Source: Sphingomonadales bacterium
Lineage (GTDB): Bacteria; Pseudomonadota; Alphaproteobacteria; Sphingomonadales; Sphingomonadaceae
Direction: 5' to 3'
Assembly: GCA_027486415.1 (NCBI GenBank)
Contig: JAIXPC010000006.1
Location: forward strand, 184,902 to 248,901
Length of the DNA stretch: 64,000 nucleotides
Shown here: piece after piece, positions 57,115 to 64,000 of the stretch
Numbering within the stretch: position 1 is the first letter of the stretch
Layout of the letters: each line of letters begins with the position of its first letter
Program-made: the position numbers and the translations under genes
The notes under the pieces: generated by a model
What the model was told of the DNA's origin: nothing
What the model saw: only the letters and a program-made list of their open reading frames with translations
Databases searched by the model: none

Positions 57115-58445
57115 GCCTTGGCCCTCCGCTTGAACTGCACCACGTTTGCAGCATCGTCCGGCGCGCCCTCGCCGGCCCGGTCGGCGTCATCGTCTCGCTT
57201 GCTGCCGATGATTTCAGCTACAAGGCCCGCCAACTTGGCCAGCGCGTCGGCCTTCTCAGTCGCGTAGGTGTGGCGATCATACACGCCTTCAACTCCGGCG
57301 ATCGCATGGCCCAACACCCGCTCCGATATGTCAGGACGCACCCCTGCCCGCGCCATCAGGCTTTTGGCAGTGCGGCGCAGGTCGTGCAGCACGTAGGGGG
57401 CAATCTCGCGTTTCAGTATCTCTGCCGCGTCCGCGTCCATCGCCTTCTTCAACTTGGAAAAGCCGCTCATGGGGGTGGATAGCCGGCCCGCGAAAACATA
57501 CTCGCTGCGTGTCAGTTGCGGCTGCGTTTCGACGATCTCGATTGCCAGCGGCGGCAAGATCAGTTGCCCCGCGTTGGCCTTTTCCCGCGCCTCGCTGGCA
57601 ATCGTCCAAACGCCATCCGCGTAGTCGGTCCACTTCATGCCAGCGACCTTTTCGCGGCGCTGGCCCGTGAGCAGCGCGAACCGCCACAATCCGCCATAGG
57701 TGCCGGCCTTGCCAGCGGCCTGCCATAGCGCCCGCAATTCGTCGTCTGCCAGGATGCGGTCGCGCGCCCGTTCACGCGGGTTCGTCCGCCGCATCCCGCG
57801 CACAATCGGACTAACGAACTCGTCATCGCGCACTTGCTGCCATGCGAAAATCTTGGACAGGGTGGCCAGCACCCGGTCGGCCATCACCGGCCCGTTTTCA
57901 TCCTCGATCTTGTCCAACAGGTTGATGACGTCGCGGCGCTTTATGTCCGCGTATCGGCGCTTGCCCAGCGTCGGCCTGATATACTTGTCCAACTGCCGCC
58001 GCACCTCGTCCGCGCTCCGCAGCGCCTTCTTATCGACGTGACGCGATAGAAAATCGTCGGCCAACTTGTCGAACGTGTTGCGGGCGGCAACCGCCTTGGC
58101 TTCTGCGGCCTCGGCCCGCGCGGCCTTGGCCTCGGCCAACTCAGCCGCAGGGTCTATCCCGGCGCGCAGCTTGGCCTTCCAATCCGCCGCCAAGGCCCTA
58201 GCGGCAGCAAGCGGCAATTCGGGGTAGTTGCCCAGCGTCCGGCGCGTCGGGTTGCTATCAGGCCCGCCAAAGCGCGCCAGCAGCACAAAGGAAAGATTGA
58301 TCGCCTTGCCGGCATCGTCGGCGGCAGGCCCCACTCGCAAGCGCAGGCCGCTAATCACGGCGTCCGCAATCTCATACCGCCCGCCATCTGATGCCGGCTT
58401 CAGGGCTTTGATCGCCCGGTCGGTCAGCTCGATTTTGTTGCCCAT
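57111..58445 (-). CDS. int: P4-type tyrosine integrase
   Basis: 444 residues. The N-terminal arm-binding DUF4102-type domain (LTDRAIKALKPASDGGRYEI; RRTLGNYPELPLAAARALA) is followed by the core-binding domain and a catalytic domain. Catalytic residues: Arg in LLTGQRREKVAGMKW, HxxR in VLHDLRRTAKS, His in RVLGHAIAGVEGVY and Tyr in YDRHTY. It lies 183 bp inside attR and points away from it. Start at 58445 (MGNKIELTDRAI); an 18-codon extension is rejected. Confidence 0.95.
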   Translation of the reverse strand: MGNKIELTDRAIKALKPASDGGRYEIADAVISGLRLRVGPAADDAGKAINLSFVLLARFGGPDSNPTRRTLGNYPELPLAAARALAADWKAKLRAGIDPAAELAEAKAARAEAAEAKAVAARNTFDKLADDFLSRHVDKKALRSADEVRRQLDKYIRPTLGKRRYADIKRRDVINLLDKIEDENGPVMADRVLATLSKIFAWQQVRDDEFVSPIVRGMRRTNPRERARDRILADDELRALWQAAGKAGTYGGLWRFALLTGQRREKVAGMKWTDYADGVWTIASEAREKANAGQLILPPLAIEIVETQPQLTRSEYVFAGRLSTPMSGFSKLKKAMDADAAEILKREIAPYVLHDLRRTAKSLMARAGVRPDISERVLGHAIAGVEGVYDRHTYATEKADALAKLAGLVAEIIGSKRDDDADRAGEGAPDDAANVVQFKRRAKA

Positions 58446-58478
58446 TGCCGCCTCGCCAAATGTTACCGAGCACCGCGC

Positions 58479-58524
58479 TGGGCAACGACTGGGCAACATT
58501 TTGGACGCGCTTCGGCGTTGCCCA
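58479..58524. repeat. Right cluster of TGGGCAAC motifs, putative integrase arm sites
   Basis: Direct copies at 58479-58486 and 58490-58497 and an inverted one at 58517-58524, between the integrase start and attR. The pattern (two copies 11-12 bp apart followed by ATT) repeats that at the left end. Confidence 0.65.
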
Positions 58525-58628
58525 GTGAAACGATATGTTATGCATCGTTATCGTTATGTCAATGAAAACGCGACACTTAGCGAGCGAGACGCTATGATCT
58601 GAAAGCGCGTGAAAGCGGTCAAACTGGA

Positions 58629-58676
58629 ACTCTTAATCAGCGGGTCCTAGGTTCGAGCCCTAGTGCGTCCACCACT
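58629..58676 (+). repeat. attR: duplicate of the tRNA-Lys 3' half
   Basis: 48 bases identical to 49246-49293. It lacks the acceptor 5' strand and D arm, so it is not a functional tRNA gene. Confidence 0.95.
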
Positions 58677-58730
58677 CTTTTCAATCACATAACTCGCCAT
58701 CGACAGCGTCAGGCCATGCCCAGCAATCAC

Positions 58731-59363
58731 CTAGCAATCACGGGCGAGAGCACTCCGGCTGCACAGTCTTGCTGCCACCGCCGACCCGCAGCGCATCATC
58801 CCAGCCAGCCGCGCCAGCTCGTCATTGACAACCTGCTGCTTGGCTTCGATCCTGCCCCGCAGCCTATCTCTCGTCGGCTTGCGCGCATACTTCGACAATC
58901 GCTTCAGCCGGCTCTGCGCCTTGTCAATCGCGCGGTACGCGCGATGCACTTCGCACTCGCGCTGCGAGCCGTAGGGGATGCGCCAACCCTTCACTGACGC
59001 GAACTGTCGCCCGCCGGGCGGCAGGATGAGGACGGCGCATCGTCTCCCCGTCTTCGGGCACAGAGCATACCAGCGCTCCCCGCCCAGCGGCAGGTCCACG
59101 GCCTCCAGCCACACGAGGCAGTCGATGCCGCGCCCGAACGCTGTGCCTGTGATCTTGAGGCAAGGGCGCGCCTCCATGCAGTCCGTATCGGCCACGATTG
59201 TGAGCCGAGCCACGACCTCGCCGTCGGCCGTCCAGACGCGCTCGCGACGGCTCATGCAATGGCGCTGCAGCATACCCCAGCGCCTCATCTCGGCGAGGCT
59301 AATCCTGATGCATGCGTCAGCGCTTGGACGATCCGTGCGCCTGCCCGATCCGTAGCCGCCCAT
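58731..59363 (-). CDS. Conserved hypothetical protein of the MGGYGSGRR type
   Basis: 210 residues. It starts MGGYGSGRRTDRPSADACI and has RWYALCPKTGRRCAVLILPP then SVKGWRIPYGSQRECEVHRA. Relatives keep a CxxC zinc pair in each of these two places and are found on plasmids and islands; here the second pair (CxxC before Y-SQ-E) is lost. A basic coiled-coil region follows. Function unknown. It lies 54 bp outside attR. Confidence 0.65.
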   Translation of the reverse strand: MGGYGSGRRTDRPSADACIRISLAEMRRWGMLQRHCMSRRERVWTADGEVVARLTIVADTDCMEARPCLKITGTAFGRGIDCLVWLEAVDLPLGGERWYALCPKTGRRCAVLILPPGGRQFASVKGWRIPYGSQRECEVHRAYRAIDKAQSRLKRLSKYARKPTRDRLRGRIEAKQQVVNDELARLAGMMRCGSAVAARLCSRSALARDC

Positions 59364-59766
59364 GTGCGAGCCCCGTATTAATCGTAATACACTTGGTAAA
59401 TAGCATAATTCAAAGACGGCATCAATATCGACTCAGGTAGTAGTAAATATGTCCGAAGGGAAAAAGAGAGTATCTCGATGTAGATAAATTATAACGTCAG
59501 ACGTTGAATTCTAACTTACCATCATTCACAGCAACGATTGCGTCTGCCGGATCGATGCGCAGGTGGTGGCAAATCGCAATCAATTCCAAAACGTCGATCC
59601 GCCGCTCTTCCATCGAAGTGTCACATTTGAGGAGGGCACGTCAACGTCCGTCTCTCAGGTCAGGATTGGCTTAACATCCTGCCCGGCGTCGCGGGGCCAC
59701 CTCATTTCTATATCGCTTGAAGGGATATCTCGCCTATAAAGCCATTGAAATTCGATGGAGATTGCA
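59364..59766. other. 403-bp AT-rich intergenic region
   Basis: Apart from the XRE remnant at 59497-59640 I see no gene. The DNA is clearly less GC-rich than the core genome. It should hold the promoter of the metalloprotease gene; no clear box pair was identified. Confidence 0.6.
59497..59640 (-). pseudogene. C-terminal remnant of an XRE-family regulator
   Basis: Between in-frame stops the minus strand encodes SMEERRIDVLELIAICHHLR then IDPADAIVAV. This matches the end of Cro/C1-type helix-turn-helix regulators (ERR-DVLEFxxIxxxLGxDPxxA). The helix-turn-helix itself is absent and a stop lies just upstream. Confidence 0.55.
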
Positions 59767-62700
59767 ATGATAATTGGCACCTCGTTGGATGACAGAAATC
59801 TCGTCGGCACGTCTGGCAACGATGTAATTCGCGGCTTAGCTGGCAATGATCTATTGTTTGGCTTGGCTGGCAACGATACTCTCGATGGCGGCGATGGCAA
59901 CGACTCGCTCGATGGTGGCGACGGTGACGACGAGCTTCTTGCCGGCAATGGGCGCGATATACTTCGCGGTGGCGCCGGAAACGATATTCTTTTTTCACGC
60001 ACCAACGACATGCAGGATGGCTCTGACGACGGGGCTAACCAGATGTTCGGTGAAGCCGGTAACGACGTCATATACGGCGGCAATGGCGACGATACGCTCG
60101 ATGGCGGCGCTGGCGCTGATAAGCTGTACGGCCATCATGGCAACGACGCGCTCGATGGCGGCGATGGCAATGATGAACTTTTTGGCTTTGATGGCGACGA
60201 TACGCTCGCGGGCCGCGTCGGCGACGACTATCTCGATGGCGGCGATGGCAACGACACGCTCGATGGTGGCGATGGCAATGACCGCTTAGTGGCCGGCAAT
60301 GGTATCGACTTCCTGCGCGGCGGCGCCGGAAACGATATTCTGTTTACGACTGCTGGTGATGCGGGCGCCAACCGAATGTTTGGCGATGCCGGCAACGACG
60401 AGCTTTACGGCGGCGATGGCAACGACGCGCTCGATGGTGGCGCTGGCAACGATGAGCTCTACGGCGGCAATGGCAACGATACGCTCGATGGTGGCGACGG
60501 AGCGGACAAGCTTTACGGCGGCGCTGGTAATGACCACTATGTCATAGACCATTTGTCGGACTATGTTCAGGACACCCAAGGTTCAAATACTGGCTTAATA
60601 AAGGTTGATTTTTATAAAAAAACAGAGAGTGTGAGTTGGAAACTAGCTGACGGTGTCAAGCCGATTCCATATTGGATCGATGCTCTGGTAGGAGACGGTG
60701 TCGATTACGTCGATGCGCAACAATCCCGTGCAGCGGGCGTGATCAAATACGCCTTTCCCAGCGCGCCACTTTCCACATGGAACAGCGCCGATAAACTCGA
60801 TTTCTCCCCCTTTAACGCCGCGCAAAAGGCGTTCGTGGAAAAAATCTTTGCATATATTGAGACGGTCATAAATATCAAATTTGAACTAGTTTCGGACGCC
60901 CTTCTGCCGGGCGTCCTTACATTTGCTAATAATCGACAAACAGGCAGTGCTGGCTACGCCACTGGCGGCTTAAGTTCTACAAAATGGGGAATTTTCTTAA
61001 ATAACACTGGCACATCAGCAGCCGGCAACGCCGCTCCTAAAGAAGGAGATTATTCGGCGCTTACGTTTATCCACGAGATTGGGCATGCACTGGGGCTGAA
61101 ACATCCACACAATCAAGAAGCTGGAGAAGGGGCGGCATCAAATCCTCCATATCTCACCGTGCAAGAAGACAATACAAATTTCACACAAATGAGCTATACC
61201 GACAAGAAAGAAGATTATTTTTCTGTTTTTCGTGATCTTGATATCGCTGCACTTCAGTATCTTTATGGCCCTGCCAAAGTGTCAGGTACAGCGAAGAACC
61301 AGACCGGAAACAACACGTACACGCTTTCGGATAAACAACGGAACTTCATTTGGGATGGCGGCGGAACGGATACGCTTGATGCTCGATCCTCAGCCATGAG
61401 GTTGACGCTCAGTCTCGAAGCCGGGGAGCATAGCTTTTTTGGCAATGCTGCGTCCAGTTTTATTACAAGTGCCGGTCAAGTTACTATTAATGTTGGTACC
61501 TTGATAGAGAATGCATTTGGTACAGCCTTTGATGATGTGGTTAAAGGAAATGCCGTTGACAACGAGATTTTTGGTCTCGCCGGGAATGACAGGCTGTTTG
61601 GTGGTGCGGGTAACGATCTCCTGATCGGCGGTCTTGGCGACGACCTCCTTGACGGGGGAGAGGGCGTCGATGCCATATACTATCACCTTGATCCGGTTCA
61701 GTCTGGTGTGCGTATCAACATGCGCACGAACCAAGTCATGGGAGCATCGGGGACCGACACACTTGTCAGTATTGAACGAGTTTGGGGATCAAGATTTAAT
61801 GACGAGTTTATTGGGAGCGATAGGGATGACTTTTTTATTGGAGATGAAGGAGATGATATAGCCGATGGCGGATTGGGGAATGATTTGTTTCAGATTAATA
61901 ATAATTTTTTGGATTGCGTTGTTCGATTTGAAGGTGACTTCTGTATTATCCTTACTAAGGATCTTGGAACAGATCGCTTAAGCAATTTTGAGGTGATCAA
62001 TTTTGTAGGCACAACCACAGTCCGCAAAACAGTAGCAGAGCTCAAAGCTGCTGCTGCCCCACCGGCCGACACGAGTGCGCCCACGGTCACCACCTTTTTT
62101 CCGACTGACGGTGCCACCAACGTCACAGCCAGTAGCAATATCGTCGTCACCTTCAACGAGGCCGTTGCCAGTGGCAGTGGCACAATTGAGCTGCGTTCTG
62201 GCTCGGCTACAGGCCCGCTCGTCGAGAGCTTCAACGTCGCCACCAGCGGCCGCCTCACGGTCTCCGGCAGCACGCTCACTATTGATCCGATCGGTAACCT
62301 TGGTTCAGGAACCCGCTACTTCGTCGTGGTCCCCTCAGGCGCCATCCGCGACACCGCAGGCAACTCCTATGCCGGCACCAGCTCGTATGATTTCACGACA
62401 CGTCAGGCATTCGCTCAGGTTGAGCCGCCGCTCGTGCCTAACTTCAACGTTAGTCGAGGGTGGTCAAGTCAAGACCAGAACCCGCGTCACATAGCGGATG
62501 TAAACGGAGACGGCATTGCTGACATTGTCGGGTTCGGTTTTGCTGGGGTTTTGGTGTCGTTCGGTTCGGCCGGTAGGGTGTTTGGTGAACCCCGCGTTGT
62601 GGTTAGCAACTTTGGCCAGACCTCAGGGTGGCTGAATGACAATCAATTCCGGCGCGAAATTGCAGACGTGAACGGTGATGGACGCGCCGACATAATTGGG

Positions 62701-63420
62701 TTTGGAGTTGCAGGCACGCTTGTCAGTTTGGCTAAGGCTGACGGCAGCTTCAACGATCCGACACTGGGCATCAACAACTTCGGCACAAGCCAAGGGTGGA
62801 TAACTCAAGACCGGTTTGCCCGACGGGTGGGCGATGTAAATGGTGACGGCAAGGCTGACATCATCGGCTTTGGCCAAGCCGGCACGTTGGTGGCTATCGG
62901 TAACGGCGACGGTACATTCAAGGCCCCAATATTCGGTATCGGCAACTTTGGCGTTGACCAAGGCTGGTTGAACGCAAGCGTATTCCACCGCGACATTGCC
63001 GACGTCAACGGCGACGGCTTCGATGACATCATCGGCTTCGGACAAGCTGGCACATTACTGGCGCTGGCCAATGGCGATGGCACGTTCAGGGCGCCGGTAT
63101 TGGGCCTCGCCGACTTCGGCGTTGCACAAGGCTGGACCACTCAAGATCGGTTCATGCGCATATCTGGTGATATCAACAAGGATGGCTTTGCCGATATCGT
63201 CGGATTTGGCGCTGCTGGCACGTTCATCGCCTACGGAAACAGCAGCGGCACATTCTCCCCCGCCATCTTTGACATTGCCAATTTCAGCCCAGCACAGGGT
63301 TGGTCAAGCGACAACCAGTTCCCCCGCATCCTCGCCGACATCAATAACGACGGCCTCATCGACATCGTTGGGTTCGGGGCTGCTGGCGTGATCGCCAGCT
63401 ATAACCAGAGCTTTGGATGA
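59767..63420 (+). CDS. Serralysin-type (M10) metalloprotease with RTX, Ig-like and FG-GAP domains
   Basis: 1217 residues. Residues about 10-265 are RTX nonapeptides (GGDGNDTLDGG type). The zinc protease follows: HEIGHALGLKHPH near residue 436 and the Met-turn MSYTD near 475. More RTX units lie at about 598-640 and 680-710. Residues about 767-878 form a Big_5-type Ig-like domain (TSAPTVTTFFPTDGATNVTA). Six FG-GAP repeats of about 54 residues end the protein. Secretion by a type I system is expected, but the canonical C-terminal RTX/secretion end is replaced by the repeat array. The ATG at 59767 has GGAG 6 bp upstream and is preferred over 59755. No transporter or inhibitor gene is adjacent. 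Confidence 0.9.
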   Translation: MIIGTSLDDRNLVGTSGNDVIRGLAGNDLLFGLAGNDTLDGGDGNDSLDGGDGDDELLAGNGRDILRGGAGNDILFSRTNDMQDGSDDGANQMFGEAGNDVIYGGNGDDTLDGGAGADKLYGHHGNDALDGGDGNDELFGFDGDDTLAGRVGDDYLDGGDGNDTLDGGDGNDRLVAGNGIDFLRGGAGNDILFTTAGDAGANRMFGDAGNDELYGGDGNDALDGGAGNDELYGGNGNDTLDGGDGADKLYGGAGNDHYVIDHLSDYVQDTQGSNTGLIKVDFYKKTESVSWKLADGVKPIPYWIDALVGDGVDYVDAQQSRAAGVIKYAFPSAPLSTWNSADKLDFSPFNAAQKAFVEKIFAYIETVINIKFELVSDALLPGVLTFANNRQTGSAGYATGGLSSTKWGIFLNNTGTSAAGNAAPKEGDYSALTFIHEIGHALGLKHPHNQEAGEGAASNPPYLTVQEDNTNFTQMSYTDKKEDYFSVFRDLDIAALQYLYGPAKVSGTAKNQTGNNTYTLSDKQRNFIWDGGGTDTLDARSSAMRLTLSLEAGEHSFFGNAASSFITSAGQVTINVGTLIENAFGTAFDDVVKGNAVDNEIFGLAGNDRLFGGAGNDLLIGGLGDDLLDGGEGVDAIYYHLDPVQSGVRINMRTNQVMGASGTDTLVSIERVWGSRFNDEFIGSDRDDFFIGDEGDDIADGGLGNDLFQINNNFLDCVVRFEGDFCIILTKDLGTDRLSNFEVINFVGTTTVRKTVAELKAAAAPPADTSAPTVTTFFPTDGATNVTASSNIVVTFNEAVASGSGTIELRSGSATGPLVESFNVATSGRLTVSGSTLTIDPIGNLGSGTRYFVVVPSGAIRDTAGNSYAGTSSYDFTTRQAFAQVEPPLVPNFNVSRGWSSQDQNPRHIADVNGDGIADIVGFGFAGVLVSFGSAGRVFGEPRVVVSNFGQTSGWLNDNQFRREIADVNGDGRADIIGFGVAGTLVSLAKADGSFNDPTLGINNFGTSQGWITQDRFARRVGDVNGDGKADIIGFGQAGTLVAIGNGDGTFKAPIFGIGNFGVDQGWLNASVFHRDIADVNGDGFDDIIGFGQAGTLLALANGDGTFRAPVLGLADFGVAQGWTTQDRFMRISGDINKDGFADIVGFGAAGTFIAYGNSSGTFSPAIFDIANFSPAQGWSSDNQFPRILADINNDGLIDIVGFGAAGVIASYNQSFG

Positions 63421-63629
63421 GGACTTGGCCACAACCTTCCACCGCCCAACACCGCCGCCGCCTTTTCCGGTGCCATTCGTCAACCGGTCGGTTGATGCTG
63501 TCGCTGCAGCTGTCACGCTTGTCCTGTCTAGACCTCTTAACTTTAAAAGTTTGGCGCATGATTGACGCTTATATGACTTTTCTGAGCTAAGGGGGCTAGA
63601 CAGGACAGGGAGGACAAAGCCCCAGCGAC

Positions 63630-63875
63630 TTAAAGGAGATCTGCACACTCCATCCAAAGCTCCTTATCCTTCAAGCTCATCTGCTCGATATGCTGGCGCT
63701 TGGCCGCAATATCCGCGGCCTTCCAGTGGGCGGCGTTGACGCTGGCGTAAATGGTCACGTTACGCCGCCCCTCGCCACAACTGTACCGCTGCTTGTAGCT
63801 GCCGACAGGTTCAAACCCCGCCCGAGCAAGCGCGTGGCGCAGGGCCGGGCCAGTTAGTGGGTTGTCGCCCATCAT
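63630..63875 (-). CDS. Hypothetical protein
   Basis: 81 residues (ALRHALARAGFEPVGSYKQR, NVTIYASVNAAHWKAADIAA, IEQMSLKDKELWMECADLL). Composition and codon use look genuine, but no family is recognised. It points toward the metalloprotease gene; 209 bp between them show no gene. Confidence 0.5.
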   Translation of the reverse strand: MMGDNPLTGPALRHALARAGFEPVGSYKQRYSCGEGRRNVTIYASVNAAHWKAADIAAKRQHIEQMSLKDKELWMECADLL

Positions 63876-64000
63876 CTGCTTCGTAAGCGCTGTCCCGACC
63901 CCATCTTGCTGAGCGCGATGTGAGCGGCGAGTGCTGCTGGCGTGGTTGCTGGCGGTGCTGATGCTATGATGATGTCATGTGACGATGCTAGCGCGATCCA
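63876..64000. other. Right end of the window
   Basis: 125 bp with no gene or RNA recognised. It could be the leader of the gene at 63630-63875 or the edge of a gene beyond the window. Confidence 0.4.

Noticed and set aside
58629..58676. A second tRNA-Lys gene
   Set aside because: Only the 3' half is present; the acceptor 5' strand and D arm are missing, so it is an attachment site.
59755..59766. The ATG at 59755 as the start of the metalloprotease
   Set aside because: GGAG at 59757-59760 is well placed for the ATG at 59767, and the RTX region starts right after it.
59800..60530. Regular repeats that could look like a CRISPR array
   Set aside because: They are in-frame Gly/Asp/Asn nonapeptide codons of an RTX domain, with no uniform repeat-spacer structure and no cas genes.

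Overview
The window is GC-rich, gene-dense DNA from an alphaproteobacterium, most likely a member of the Sphingomonadales. The evidence is a divergent metWX / hisC-tyrA locus, a DUF1465/RcdA homologue, an alphaproteobacterial-type DksA, PhaR with PHA genes, DUF2125, and an mreBCD-mrdA-rodA block. A light-dependent protochlorophyllide reductase gene and a BciB-type vinyl reductase gene suggest an aerobic anoxygenic phototroph. No species call is possible from sequence alone.

Layout of the core part (1-49,200): a pseudo-receiver/degenerate GGDEF protein running off the left edge; moaA and nadK; tRNA-Asn; a 915-residue secreted RTX/FG-GAP protein; a DUF6600-type lipoprotein and small exported proteins; RNase D with lptC-lptA; an alpha/beta hydrolase, mtnP and a D-threonine-aldolase-like enzyme; the convergent LPOR/bciB pair; an ABC exporter-like operon with an AttH/CrtC-fold partner; a VOC protein and RcdA homologue; two DUF465 genes, dksA, and the PHA genes (phaR, a PhaC-like hydrolase, phaA); metX-metW divergent from hisC-tyrA; a CsgG-like protein; an orphan PEP-CTERM tail; a long leftward envelope/fatty-acid run (fabD-fabG-acpP-fabF-mltG-YdcF-plsC-DUF2125); an exported TPR protein; bfr/bfd; a DUF2306 protein; mutL; and the rod-shape operon mreB-mreC-mreD-mrdA-rodA.

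The accessory part begins at tRNA-Lys (49,216-49,291). A 48-bp perfect duplication of the tRNA 3' end (49,246-49,293 and 58,629-58,676) bounds a 9.4-kb integrated element. It carries a tyrosine integrase, an AlpA-like regulator, a RepA-like helicase, a small terminase, an HK97-type major capsid protein and a prohead protease. No portal, large terminase, tail or lysis gene is visible. That set fits a capsid-forming phage satellite better than a prophage. Clusters of an 8-bp TGGGCAAC motif lie just inside both ends, as expected for integrase arm sites. Two opposed triplets of 9-bp repeats at the 3' end of the helicase gene are a candidate replication origin. Next to attL a rightward pair (unknown protein plus a P-loop protein) looks like cargo.

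Beyond attR there is a second, less GC-rich accessory stretch: a conserved unknown protein of the MGGYGSGRR type, a decayed XRE regulator fragment, and a 1,217-residue serralysin-type metalloprotease. Its C-terminal six-repeat FG-GAP array matches that of the 915-residue protein 57 kb away, including an alternating A/B repeat pattern.

Most intergenic space is short. The two stretches above 300 bp are 36,206-36,596, which holds a foldback repeat inside the fab operon, and 59,364-59,766, which holds the XRE remnant.
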